Source: JAJZQD01 sp021847735
GTDB lineage: Bacteria > Bacillota > Thermincolia > Thermincolales > UBA2595
Direction: 5' to 3'
Assembly (NCBI GenBank): GCA_027324025.1
Contig: DAHVYW010000011.1
Location: 1 to 26,675 of the forward strand
DNA length: 26,675 bases
The translations under genes and the position numbers were made by a program. Under the pieces are notes generated by a model. The model made no database searches. It was not told the origin of the DNA and saw nothing but the letters and a program-made list of their open reading frames with translations. Below are positions 6,016-13,833 of the stretch, one piece after another; within the stretch, counting starts at the first letter, position 1; every line of letters starts with the position of its first letter.

Positions 6016-7050
6016 TTATAATGAACCCTGTTTTTGTGCAGTTTCATTTTGGGCTCCGGCGGGAGCAGCCCCGGCTTTAGATTGCTGGGTGGTCGGTAAC
6101 CAGTGGCACTGGTTACAATAAGTGCCTGTTACCTTGGCTTCCGGCTTAGGTGGATCCGGGTTATGGCAGGTCAGGCAGTTTTGGATGCCTCTCTGTGCCA
6201 CCTTGCTTGGGTGAACTGGAATCATTGAATTTTCATGCATTGCAGGCCGCTGCAAATGACAACTGTAACAGAACTCCTGGGCCCGGGCGAAATCTGCGGC
6301 CTTATCCCCGGTAGAAGGCGTCACAAACGTGGGTGAACCTGGGGTTACGTGACACTTGGTACATACTCCGATATCGGCCCGTGCAGACTTGCCGTGGTCT
6401 GACTTCCAAGTGGGGTTATCATGGGAAGGCAGGCTGGGTATTTCAGTGTGGCAGACGCCGCATCTACGGGTTACTTTCAGCTGCCTGTGGCAACCGATGC
6501 AGGTCCACATACTGGGTTCCCGGTAATACATGGTAGCCTGTTTTTTAGCAAAATCCTGATCCCAGGATTCGTATTTCCCATCGGATGCCGAGCCGCGTTC
6601 CGCAATCTTGCCGTGGACCACACCGGCATGGCACTTGACACAGGCAACTCCGGCGGCGGCATGCCTGTCATGGGGGATTATCAGGTCACCTGAGGTAGTT
6701 GCTACCCGGTTAGGTGAGTGGCACTGCTCGCAAACACTACTGGGGATAGCGTCTGTCATCTTAATTGGCTTTGTAAAACTTTGACTGTCATGCTGGGCCT
6801 GAAAATCAGAAGGTTTTACCTGATGACATGCGGTACAGGGTATCTTACTGTGAGAGGATACCTGCCAGGTCGCTACTTCCGGGTTCATTTCGTGGCAGCC
6901 GGTACAGCTTTTATTATCGTCCTGGCTGTTACCCTGTTTGGAGGACGATTTACTGTCCTTGGCCGTTACACTGGAAAAGGCCACCGCAAAAAACACCAAA
7001 AATAATAAAATACCGCAGATAGCAAGAATGGTTTTCCGACGATCCTGCAT
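6016..7050 (-). CDS. decaheme c-type cytochrome with NrfH/NapC-like N-terminus
   Basis: Protein of 344 residues with an N-terminal membrane anchor (about 7-27) and ten CxxCH haem sites starting at residues 49, 72, 107, 137, 184, 197, 230, 261, 292 and 312. The first site has a Met two residues after the His (CTGCHEM) and is followed by W-x4-H and a second CxxCH. This is the pattern of NrfH/NapC quinol dehydrogenases, in which such a Met ligates haem 1. The rest looks like an added string of haem modules. The start at 7050 is chosen because AAGGAGG lies 8 nt upstream; an upstream ATG at 7146 would add 32 residues with no hydrophobic or export logic. It may carry electrons from menaquinol outward through the cell wall. 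It is divergent from the MarR gene. Confidence 0.9.
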   Translation of the reverse strand: MQDRRKTILAICGILLFLVFFAVAFSSVTAKDSKSSSKQGNSQDDNKSCTGCHEMNPEVATWQVSSHSKIPCTACHQVKPSDFQAQHDSQSFTKPIKMTDAIPSSVCEQCHSPNRVATTSGDLIIPHDRHAAAGVACVKCHAGVVHGKIAERGSASDGKYESWDQDFAKKQATMYYREPSMWTCIGCHRQLKVTRRCGVCHTEIPSLPSHDNPTWKSDHGKSARADIGVCTKCHVTPGSPTFVTPSTGDKAADFARAQEFCYSCHLQRPAMHENSMIPVHPSKVAQRGIQNCLTCHNPDPPKPEAKVTGTYCNQCHWLPTTQQSKAGAAPAGAQNETAQKQGSL

Positions 7051-7192
7051 CCTACTGACCTCCTTGTTTAATAGTTGCAACTGACAATCTAATCTGGTTT
7101 GTGGCTGACGTGACCCTATCCCAAAAATGGTTAGGGTTGACAACATCAGTTATACCAGCTATTTTGCTTCATATTCAGTTTTTGTTAATACT

Positions 7193-7274
7193 ATTATAGA
7201 GTGTTATCTCTCACATATCTTCCTGTCAGTTGCCATGAATTTTGGGACATATGACATGGCAATATGACATATGT
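7193..7274. promoter_or_regulatory. divergent intergenic region with inverted repeats and possible minus-strand promoter
   Basis: On the minus strand a TATAAT box (7198-7193) points towards the decaheme cytochrome gene, without a clear -35 match. Upstream of it lie two nested inverted repeats: TTGCCATG (7230-7237) with CATGGCAA (7255-7262), and ACATATG (7247-7253) with CATATGT (7268-7274). ATGACAT occurs twice (7251-7257, 7264-7270). These are candidate operators for one or both divergent genes. Confidence 0.45.
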
Positions 7275-7286
7275 ATACTAAACTCT

Positions 7287-7328
7287 TTGACAACAGCCGT
7301 TACCCCAATATATAATTGTCATAACAAT
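7287..7328 (+). promoter_or_regulatory. MarR gene promoter with overlapping operator
   Basis: TTGACA (7287-7292), an 18-bp spacer and TATAAT (7311-7316) form a near-consensus promoter. ATTGTCATAACAAT (7315-7328) is a dyad with 5-bp arms overlapping the -10 box and the start site. Its ATTGT…ACAAT form resembles known MarR-family operators, suggesting autorepression. Confidence 0.75.
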
Positions 7329-7357
7329 AATTAGTATAATAAGAGAAAGGGAGCATT

Positions 7358-7783
7358 ATGAAGTTTGTTCTGGATGACTCAGTGGGGTTTATTATCAGCA
7401 GGACAGCATCAAAAATGAAGAACTGCCTGCACCAAAACTTTAAACCCTATGACATTACAACTGAACAGTGGGGTTTGCTGAACCGCCTGTGGGAAAAAGA
7501 CGGGGTTTCCCAAAAAGTGCTGTCAGAGAAAAGCTTTAAGGACCAGCCCAACATAACCAGGATTCTTGATAAGCTTGAAGATAAAGGGTTTATTAGGCGT
7601 GAAGTCGACCCCGATGACAGGAGAGCTTTTTTAATTTTCTTGACCAAAGAAGGACGGGAACTTAAAAACATATTGATACCGGTTGTCAAAGAGACACTGG
7701 AAGTTGCGCTGAAGGGTTTTAAGACAGAAGAAGTCGAACAGCTGAAGAATTTGCTTAATAGAATTTATTTCAATTTTGATTAG
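7358..7783 (+). CDS. MarR-family transcriptional regulator
   Basis: Protein of 141 residues with a winged helix-turn-helix. The recognition region is about 52-74 (VSQKVLSEKSFKDQPNITRI) and the wing carries the family signature DPDDRRAFLIFLT (about 88-100). N- and C-terminal helices would form the dimer. The ATG follows AAAGGGAG at a normal distance. The efflux gene begins 47 bp downstream with no terminator between, so the two are probably co-transcribed. The usual MarR logic would be a repressor released by a small toxic or aromatic compound exported by the neighbouring pump; the ligand cannot be read from the sequence. Confidence 0.93.
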   Translation: MKFVLDDSVGFIISRTASKMKNCLHQNFKPYDITTEQWGLLNRLWEKDGVSQKVLSEKSFKDQPNITRILDKLEDKGFIRREVDPDDRRAFLIFLTKEGRELKNILIPVVKETLEVALKGFKTEEVEQLKNLLNRIYFNFD

Positions 7784-7830
7784 AGTAGAGTAAGAATATT
7801 AGAAATCTTATTTGGCAACGGAGGGATGAC

Positions 7831-9321
7831 ATGAATCCAGACAACGCCTCTATGCCCCAGCCCAATGCCGCCAAACCGGCACATGGCCTATATGACAATC
7901 TGACCCGGGGCAGGCGAATACAAATCCTTATAGCCATAGCTATTGGGACCTTTATGGGTCCCTTGGACTCAAGTGTGGTGAATATAGCTCTCCCGACCAT
8001 CAGGGCCGGTTTTCATACTTCTCTGGGTACTGTGGAGTGGGTTATTATGTCCTACCTGCTCGTCATTAGCAGCCTTATCCTTACTTACGGGCGGTTGGGT
8101 GATTTGTACGGCCACAAACGGATTTACCTTTCCGGTTTTGTTATTTTTACTGCGGGTTCCTTACTCTGCGGTATGGCGCCTACAATTGCCCTGCTTATTA
8201 CCTTTCGGGCCCTGCAGGCAATCGGCGCCGGCATGATGATGGCTATGGGACCAGCCATTATCACTGATGTTACACCTCCCCGGAACCGGGGCAAATCTCT
8301 GGGGATCATAGCTGTTTCGGTCTCCGTTGCCCTTACAACCGGGCCGGTACTGGGCGGGTTCCTGACTGCCCGCTTTGGCTGGCCGAGTATTTTTTTTATC
8401 AACCTGCCTATAGGAATTATAGGTTCTCTCTGGGCCGCCAAAGTTATCCCAAGTATCAAGGGTCGCCAGGTTGAGTCATTTGACATAAAGGGCGCTGTTA
8501 CAATATTCCTGGCCCTTATCAGTCTGTTAATTCCCCTCAGTTATGCCGAAAAGACTGGCTGGCGGAACCCGTATATCCTTGGGTCTCTGGCCTTGGGCCT
8601 GGGCCTGTTGGTTTTGTTTGTGTTTATGGAAAATAGAATAAAATTCCCTATGGTCGACCTTTCCTTGTTCCGCAACCGCCTGTTTGCTATGGGCAACTTA
8701 TCAGCCTTGATAAATTACATGGCCGCCTTTTCCGTTATTCTGGTTATGCCTTTCTACCTGCAGCAGCTTCGCCAAATGTCCCCTTCCCAGGCGGGCCTGA
8801 TGCTTATTCCCACACCCCTGGCGACAATGATAGTAGCGCCAATCAGCGGCGCCATATCCGACCGGGTAGATACGCGCTACCTGAGTTCTCTCGGAATGGC
8901 TGTTACTGCGTTCGGGATGTGGCTCTTGAGTAATTTGCATATCAATTCGAGCCCTCTGAGCATTATTGTTGCCCTGGTTATCATCGGGCTGGGTGGGGGG
9001 ATGTTTCAGACCCCAAACAACAGTGCTATAATGGGTACGGTTCCTCCCAACAGGCGCGGTATCGCTTCCAGTTTTCTTGCCACCATGCGCAATATTGGCA
9101 TGGTACTGGGGGTAGCAATTTCTGGCGCTCTCTTCAGCGGCCGCTTGGAATATCTCAATAGGGTTTTGACGGCAAAAGGCCTTGCCGGTGCAGAGTTAAA
9201 GGTTCAGGCTTTCACAGGAGCGATGCAATTCACCTATCTGGTGGGTGCCGCTCTGGCCTGTGCCGCCGTGATTACTTCACTGGTCCGCGGCCCGTTGAAT
9301 TCTAACATCAATAAAGGGTAA
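7831..9321 (+). CDS. DHA2-family (EmrB/QacA-type) MFS drug efflux transporter
   Basis: Membrane transporter of 496 residues with about 14 hydrophobic helices, the size and layout of the DHA2 drug:proton antiporters. Motif A-like GRLGDLYGHKRIY follows helix 2. Helix 1 carries the family-typical GPLDSSVVNIALP with an Asp in the membrane, and helix 5 has the antiporter motif C (GPVLGGFL). GGAGGG lies 6 nt before the ATG. It probably exports hydrophobic or cationic compounds, with the MarR protein as its repressor. The stop is followed by a GC-rich hairpin about 50 bp downstream. Confidence 0.93.
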   Translation: MNPDNASMPQPNAAKPAHGLYDNLTRGRRIQILIAIAIGTFMGPLDSSVVNIALPTIRAGFHTSLGTVEWVIMSYLLVISSLILTYGRLGDLYGHKRIYLSGFVIFTAGSLLCGMAPTIALLITFRALQAIGAGMMMAMGPAIITDVTPPRNRGKSLGIIAVSVSVALTTGPVLGGFLTARFGWPSIFFINLPIGIIGSLWAAKVIPSIKGRQVESFDIKGAVTIFLALISLLIPLSYAEKTGWRNPYILGSLALGLGLLVLFVFMENRIKFPMVDLSLFRNRLFAMGNLSALINYMAAFSVILVMPFYLQQLRQMSPSQAGLMLIPTPLATMIVAPISGAISDRVDTRYLSSLGMAVTAFGMWLLSNLHINSSPLSIIVALVIIGLGGGMFQTPNNSAIMGTVPPNRRGIASSFLATMRNIGMVLGVAISGALFSGRLEYLNRVLTAKGLAGAELKVQAFTGAMQFTYLVGAALACAAVITSLVRGPLNSNINKG

Positions 9322-9331
9322 GGTAACCCAC

Positions 9332-9368
9332 TGTCTGTTTTTAGACGACAAATGTCTGTTTTCAGACA
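9332..9368 (+). promoter_or_regulatory. two tandem dyads, candidate enhancer sites for the sigma-54 activator
   Basis: TGTCTG-TTTT-CAGACA (9353-9368) is a perfect 16-bp dyad. A second, weaker copy TGTCTGTTTTTAGACG lies at 9332-9347. Start to start they are 21 bp apart, two turns of B-DNA, so both face the same side. Their centres are about 97 and 118 bp upstream of the predicted start site (9458), typical for NtrC-family enhancer sites. The activator is probably the one encoded at the end of this operon. Confidence 0.75.
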
Positions 9369-9372
9369 CATG

Positions 9373-9400
9373 ACCCGGTATAAACCCGGGTTCTTTCTTT
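9373..9400 (+). terminator. probable terminator of the MarR/MFS unit
   Basis: ACCCGG (9373-9378) pairs with CCGGGT (9386-9391) across a 7-nt loop, followed by TCTTTCTTT. The stem is short but GC-rich. It sits between the enhancer dyads and the sigma-54 promoter, so it could insulate the latter from read-through. Confidence 0.55.
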
Positions 9401-9431
9401 AGTATCCGTGCAGGACAAGGGACTCCCTGTC

Positions 9432-9447
9432 TGGCACGGAAATTGCT
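9432..9447 (+). promoter_or_regulatory. sigma-54 (-24/-12) promoter
   Basis: TGGCAC (9432-9437), five bases (GGAAA) and TTGCT (9443-9447) match the sigma-54 consensus TGGCAC-N5-TTGCW exactly, with GG and GC separated by ten bases. The start site would be near 9458, about 30 nt before the adaptor ATG. A TATAAT (9451-9456) lies just downstream but has no usable -35 partner. Confidence 0.88.
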
Positions 9448-9487
9448 TGGTATAATTATGTTGAAATCTATTTCGGAGGGGAAATGC

Positions 9488-11149
9488 ATGGCATTTAATC
9501 TAAGCAAAAAGCAGCGGAAGTTGGTATTAGCCGGGGGGGTCGGAATTATCCTGATAGGCTTATTGGGATGGTATTTTTTGGGGAGCCGGGGGTCTTCCCA
9601 AGTGGCGACGGCTACTGTTGCGGTTAAAAAGGAATCCATTGAGGTGACCGTATCAGCCAACGGCGCGGTTGTACCCGTAGCTACCAGAAACATAACTTCC
9701 AAAGTTAGTGGTACCATTACAAGTATTGGTTTTTCGAATGGGCAGCAGGTAAAAAAAGGGGACCTGCTTTTTGAACTCGATTCAAGCAGTGTGCAGGCGG
9801 AAGTTACCAAAGCTCAGTTAGACCTAAGGCAGGCGGAGCTCGATATGGGCACTACAGGTCAAGAGATTGAAGATCAGCAAGTATATTCGCCCATCAGCGG
9901 ACAGGTAACATCTATTCAGGTTAGTAAGGGTCAGGATGTGCAGAAGGGTTCAGCTTTAATGACTGTACAGGATACCAGCAGTTTAATCCTGGTAATCCCG
10001 TTCACTGACGTGGGAAATATTAAAGTAGGCCAAAAAGCCGATGTCACTGTACCCGATTTGTCGCTGGCGGTTTTACCCGGCTGGGTAAAAAAAGTTGACC
10101 GGGGTGGTAAGGCGGACCCTGATGGCACACGGCTGTATAACGTTACAGTGGCAGTGGCCAATCCGGGTGGTTTGGCGCCGGGAGTTAAAGGTCAGGCGGT
10201 TGTACATACGAAACAGGGTACTGAATATGGTTACGGGCTGGGGCCATTTGACTGGGCGGAAATACGAACTGTAACGGCCGGCGTGTCCGGCACCGTACAG
10301 AACCTGTTTATTGACGAAAACTCTAATGTCAAGAAAGGGCAGAGGCTGGCCAGTGTCAACAATGATACCCTGAACGTTCAGAAGAACAGCCAGAGTTTAA
10401 AGCTGCAGCAGTCGCGGTTAGGTATCGCAAACATCGAAAAACAGCTGACGGACTACAAGATATATGCTCCTGTCACCGGCATTTTGAGCTTCAACCAGAC
10501 AGGAACCGGGGATACTTCGACAGGATCGAGTAACAGTTCTGCTTCCGAGGTACAAAACGGGCCGCTGGTTGGGGATGAGGTCAAACCCGGCCAGGTTCTG
10601 GCAATTATAGACGGTACATCCGGCATGAGTGTTACTGTACCTGTGGATGAGGTTGATATTGCCAAGGTTAAGATAGGGCAGAAGGCCAGTGTCACTATTG
10701 ATGCCCTGCCTGACAGCAAGTTCGGGGGCACCGTCACTGAGGTGGGAAACCAGGGAATAGTGCAAAACAATGTCGCCAACTTTGATGTAACTGTGTTGTT
10801 GGACGAAGCCAACGGTCTGAAACCTGGGATGACGGCCAATGTGGAAATTTTGGTTAACCGCAAAGACCAAGCTTTAGTGGTACCGATAGAAGCGGTGCAG
10901 GAAAGACAGGGCAAAAAGTTTGTCATGTTGGCAACGGGACAGAATACCAGTCAGCAAAAAAATGCCGGGGCCCGGCAGGGCGCACTCCGGCCTGTGGAAA
11001 CCGGTCTTTACAATGAAACTAATATTGAAATAACCAGCGGTCTAAGTGAAGGAGACAAGGTAGTTCTGCCAACTGTTGTGAGAAGCAGCGGCACCAACGG
11101 GAACCGCGGCGGCATGGGCGGTGGTGGCGGGTTCGGCGGTTTACATTAA
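9488..11149 (+). CDS. HlyD/MacA-like periplasmic-adaptor protein with duplicated body
   Basis: Membrane-fusion adaptor of 553 residues for an ABC exporter. An N-terminal anchor (about 12-32) precedes the first lipoyl/barrel unit (about 68-240) and a second, similar unit (about 262-456). Matching pieces include VSGTITSIGFSNGQQVKKGD (74-92) and VSGTVQNLFIDENSNVKKGQ (266-285), and KVGQKADVTV (179-188) and KIGQKASVTI (395-404). A membrane-proximal domain follows (VVPIEAVQ) and a Gly-rich tail ends the protein. Usual adaptors of this family have one such unit and are nearer 350-450 residues. The ATG at 9488 is chosen from GGAGGGG 6 nt upstream; earlier in-frame starts lie inside the sigma-54 promoter. 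It probably links the MacB-like permease to the cell exterior. Confidence 0.9.
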   Translation: MAFNLSKKQRKLVLAGGVGIILIGLLGWYFLGSRGSSQVATATVAVKKESIEVTVSANGAVVPVATRNITSKVSGTITSIGFSNGQQVKKGDLLFELDSSSVQAEVTKAQLDLRQAELDMGTTGQEIEDQQVYSPISGQVTSIQVSKGQDVQKGSALMTVQDTSSLILVIPFTDVGNIKVGQKADVTVPDLSLAVLPGWVKKVDRGGKADPDGTRLYNVTVAVANPGGLAPGVKGQAVVHTKQGTEYGYGLGPFDWAEIRTVTAGVSGTVQNLFIDENSNVKKGQRLASVNNDTLNVQKNSQSLKLQQSRLGIANIEKQLTDYKIYAPVTGILSFNQTGTGDTSTGSSNSSASEVQNGPLVGDEVKPGQVLAIIDGTSGMSVTVPVDEVDIAKVKIGQKASVTIDALPDSKFGGTVTEVGNQGIVQNNVANFDVTVLLDEANGLKPGMTANVEILVNRKDQALVVPIEAVQERQGKKFVMLATGQNTSQQKNAGARQGALRPVETGLYNETNIEITSGLSEGDKVVLPTVVRSSGTNGNRGGMGGGGGFGGLH

Positions 11150-11176
11150 AGCCAGTATCAAAAGAAGGTGAAAGTC

Positions 11177-11854
11177 TTGATTGAACTTGTTAATATATGT
11201 AAGTATTATCAGACCGGCCCCGTTACAATTAAGGCCCTTGACGGAGTGGGCATGAATATCAAAAACGGAGAGATGGTCGCAATTATCGGCCCTTCCGGTT
11301 CAGGTAAATCAACTCTTATGAATATGCTCGGGTGCCTGGACGTGCCGACAGACGGCCAGTATTTTCTTGACAGCAAAGAGGTCAGCAAGCTGGACGAAGA
11401 CGATTTGGCTGATATCAGAAACAAAAAGCTAGGGTTCGTCTTCCAAAGCTTTAATTTACTGGCCAGGCTGACCGCCCTGGAAAATGTGGAATTACCTTTG
11501 ATCTACCAGGGGATGGGGGCAGTGGAAAGGCGGGAACGTGCCGCCAAAGCCCTGGAATTGGTCGGGTTATCTGACCGTTTAGAGCATACCCCGACTGAGC
11601 TTTCCGGCGGTCAGCAGCAGAGGGTGGCTATCGCCAGGGCTTTAGCAGGTGACCCTCCGGTTATCCTGGCTGATGAGCCTACAGGCAACCTGGATTCGCG
11701 TTCGGGTTTGGAAATCATGGAAATTCTCAAAGGGCTCCACAGGGACGGGAAAACCGTCATCCTTATCACCCACGATTTGCAGATTGCCGGTCAGGCCGGG
11801 CGGGTTATTAGAATGCATGACGGGCGCATCGTTCATGACGGGGAGGTAGCCTGA
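11177..11854 (+). CDS. MacB/LolD-type ABC transporter ATPase
   Basis: ATP-binding subunit of 225 residues. Walker A is GPSGSGKS (38-45), the Q-loop follows GFVFQSFNL, the signature is LSGGQQQ (142-148), Walker B is VILADEPTG (162-170), and the switch His lies in ILITHD. The closest family is the lipoprotein / macrolide type that pairs with FtsX-fold permeases, which agrees with the next gene. I chose TTG at 11177 because GAAGGTGA precedes it with normal spacing; GTG at 11168 lies inside that site. The TGA overlaps the permease ATG by one base, indicating coupled translation. Confidence 0.93.
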   Translation: MIELVNICKYYQTGPVTIKALDGVGMNIKNGEMVAIIGPSGSGKSTLMNMLGCLDVPTDGQYFLDSKEVSKLDEDDLADIRNKKLGFVFQSFNLLARLTALENVELPLIYQGMGAVERRERAAKALELVGLSDRLEHTPTELSGGQQQRVAIARALAGDPPVILADEPTGNLDSRSGLEIMEILKGLHRDGKTVILITHDLQIAGQAGRVIRMHDGRIVHDGEVA

Positions 11855-13017
11855 TGAATCTTATTCAGGTCATAAAGCTTGCCGTGGCGGGTATCCGCGC
11901 CAACAAGATGCGATCTATTCTGACGATGCTGGGCGTGATTATCGGTGTAGCGGCAGTAATAGTCTTGGTTTCATTAGCTCAGGGGGCTACCAAGTCTGTT
12001 ACAGGCTCGATTCAGGGCTTGGGTTCAAATCTGGTGACCATTAGCATGCGCAATACCCCTATTACACTGACTTATAATGAAGTCATGGAGTGGAAGAACC
12101 GGCCCGGCATACGGGGAATTGCACCTGTAATCAGCGGTAACGTGACTGTTAAATACGGCAATAAAAAGTATGATACCGGCCTGGAAGGGACCAACAGCGA
12201 GTATGAACAGGTTCGCAATACCCACGTCCAGGAGGGACGGTTCATCATGCCCATCGACCTGAGTTTCCGGCAAAAGGTTGTGCTTTTGGGAACGGAGGTT
12301 TCGCGCCAGTTATTCGCACAAGGGAGTCCTATCGGAGAAACTATAAAAATCAATGGTATCAATTTCAAAGTTGTGGGCCTACTGGTGGAAAAAGGCGCAG
12401 CCGCGTTTGGATCCAATGACGACAAGGTAGTGATTCCGCTGACGACCGCAGAGCGGGTGATGAACAGCAAGGGTGTCAGGTCTGTTTATATCCAGGCTGC
12501 GACCCCGGGTGATGTTGACACCGTTGTGGCCCAGCTGGACAACTATTTATACAGGAAGACCAAGAATACCGATGTGTATAGGGTCTCCAATCAGGTTGAA
12601 ATGCTGTCCACAGTTAACCAGGTTACCGGGATGCTCACTTTGATGTTAGGCGGAATCGCCGGTATTTCCCTCTTTGTCGGAGGGATAGGGATTATGAACA
12701 TTATGCTGGTTACTGTTACCGAACGAACCCGGGAGATAGGCATCCGTAAGGCCATAGGCGCTAAAAGGCGGGATATCCTTAGGCAGTTCCTCATTGAGGC
12801 AGTGGTTGTCAGCGGTATCGGTGGGATTATCGGTATCCTTGTCGGTGCACTTGTATCCCGCATCATTGGCTCGTTAATGGCTGTTGAAATAAGTATGTCT
12901 TTAAAGGTTGTTGGGATGGCTTTCGGTTTTGCTGTACTGGTAGGTATAGTCTTCGGTATGTATCCTGCCAACAAAGCCGCCAAACTTAATCCGATAGAAG
13001 CCCTAAGGTTTGAATAG
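11854..13017 (+). CDS. MacB/FtsX-family ABC permease
   Basis: Permease of 387 residues with an N-terminal helix (about 21-44, SILTMLGVIIGVAAVIVLVS), a large extracytoplasmic MacB core domain (about 45-255) and three C-terminal helices. The conserved cytoplasmic loop TRTREIGIRKAIGAKRRDIL lies between the first two of them. Such proteins are mechanotransmitters rather than classic channels: ATP hydrolysis drives movement of the outer domain. Unlike MacB of Gram-negatives, the ATPase is a separate polypeptide, the common arrangement in Gram-positives. GGGGAGGT lies 6 nt before the ATG. With the adaptor and ATPase it forms an exporter of peptides, lipids or antibiotics; the substrate is unknown. 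Confidence 0.93.
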   Translation: MNLIQVIKLAVAGIRANKMRSILTMLGVIIGVAAVIVLVSLAQGATKSVTGSIQGLGSNLVTISMRNTPITLTYNEVMEWKNRPGIRGIAPVISGNVTVKYGNKKYDTGLEGTNSEYEQVRNTHVQEGRFIMPIDLSFRQKVVLLGTEVSRQLFAQGSPIGETIKINGINFKVVGLLVEKGAAAFGSNDDKVVIPLTTAERVMNSKGVRSVYIQAATPGDVDTVVAQLDNYLYRKTKNTDVYRVSNQVEMLSTVNQVTGMLTLMLGGIAGISLFVGGIGIMNIMLVTVTERTREIGIRKAIGAKRRDILRQFLIEAVVVSGIGGIIGILVGALVSRIIGSLMAVEISMSLKVVGMAFGFAVLVGIVFGMYPANKAAKLNPIEALRFE

Positions 13018-13029
13018 GAGGGGAATGAC

Positions 13030-13794
13030 ATGGAAGAAGGTTTATGGGGGAGGCTGCAGGGACGGTTATCCAGAAAGTGGGTTATCACTGTATTGCTGGT
13101 CGTTTTTGCGGTAGCGGCAACCGCGGGTGGTATCAAATACTACCAGTTTAGAACAATGAAGCGGATATTCTCAAGCCAGGCCTACCAGACAGCTTTAGGA
13201 ATCATTAATCTCGAGCAATTCCCAAAGCTTGCCCTGAGCAAAGAGCAGGCCCAAAAACTGCTTCCTTTGGTCCGTGAACTGGCCGATAAACCCAGCTCCT
13301 CTTTCACTGACAGCAGTAAAGCGGCAGCTATGCAGGGTGTGTTGACCCCGGAACAGAAAGACTTTGTCAAAAACACAGCTGCAGTCAAAGGTTTTAAAGG
13401 CAGTCAGCGCTTAGATAAGGGAATCTTCAACACAAAGTTAACGTCAGGGAGTCAAAACCCAACCGTTAGCCTGACCCAGGAAGAAAAGGATATTATTCTG
13501 CCCATCCTGAGGGAAATCGGCCAAAAACCCAACGCAGACGAGGCCTACCTGGTCCAGAAGGCCAAAGAAATCAAAGCCGTTTTGGCTGCGGCAGGAGTCC
13601 GAAAATACTCCGTAGAAAAGAACAATAACCTCCTTAAGGCTGCACGCCGGGGGGGAGGCAAGGGTATGAATAAATGGGAAGAAGGCGAAAGAGGTAAACG
13701 ACTGAGGGTTGGGCAGAGCCGCGGTTTCGGAAGGCGTGTTTCAGGCGATTACAACTTCCTGTTAGAAATCCTGCTGCAAAAAGTTTATAGTTAA
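13030..13794 (+). CDS. membrane-anchored protein with CpxP-like LTxxQ repeats
   Basis: Protein of 254 residues with no named family I can be sure of. A single transmembrane segment (about 18-36, WVITVLLVVFAVAATAGG) would place the remainder outside. Two similar helical units follow: residues 66-115 (LALSKEQAQKLLPLVRELAD … VLTPEQKDFV) and 146-187 (VSLTQEEKDIILPILREIGQ …). The L-[ST]-x-[EQ]-[QE] spacing recalls the LTxxQ motif of the periplasmic stress proteins CpxP and Spy. The C-terminal 50 residues are Lys/Arg/Gly-rich. GGAGGGGA precedes the ATG and the gap to the permease is 12 bp. Lying between an exporter and a two-component system, it could be a signal modulator like CpxP, but this is inference. 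Confidence 0.75.
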   Translation: MEEGLWGRLQGRLSRKWVITVLLVVFAVAATAGGIKYYQFRTMKRIFSSQAYQTALGIINLEQFPKLALSKEQAQKLLPLVRELADKPSSSFTDSSKAAAMQGVLTPEQKDFVKNTAAVKGFKGSQRLDKGIFNTKLTSGSQNPTVSLTQEEKDIILPILREIGQKPNADEAYLVQKAKEIKAVLAAAGVRKYSVEKNNNLLKAARRGGGKGMNKWEEGERGKRLRVGQSRGFGRRVSGDYNFLLEILLQKVYS

Positions 13795-13833
13795 AGGTTG
13801 ATTGACTCTCAGTGTACTAGGATGTGAAACCAC

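Noticed and set aside
9451..9456. Sigma-A -10 box TATAAT before the adaptor gene
   Set aside because: No -35 element at 16-18 bp; the sigma-54 match is exact and better placed.
9443..9487. Upstream extension of the adaptor gene
   Set aside because: It starts inside the -12 box of the sigma-54 promoter, upstream of the predicted transcript start.
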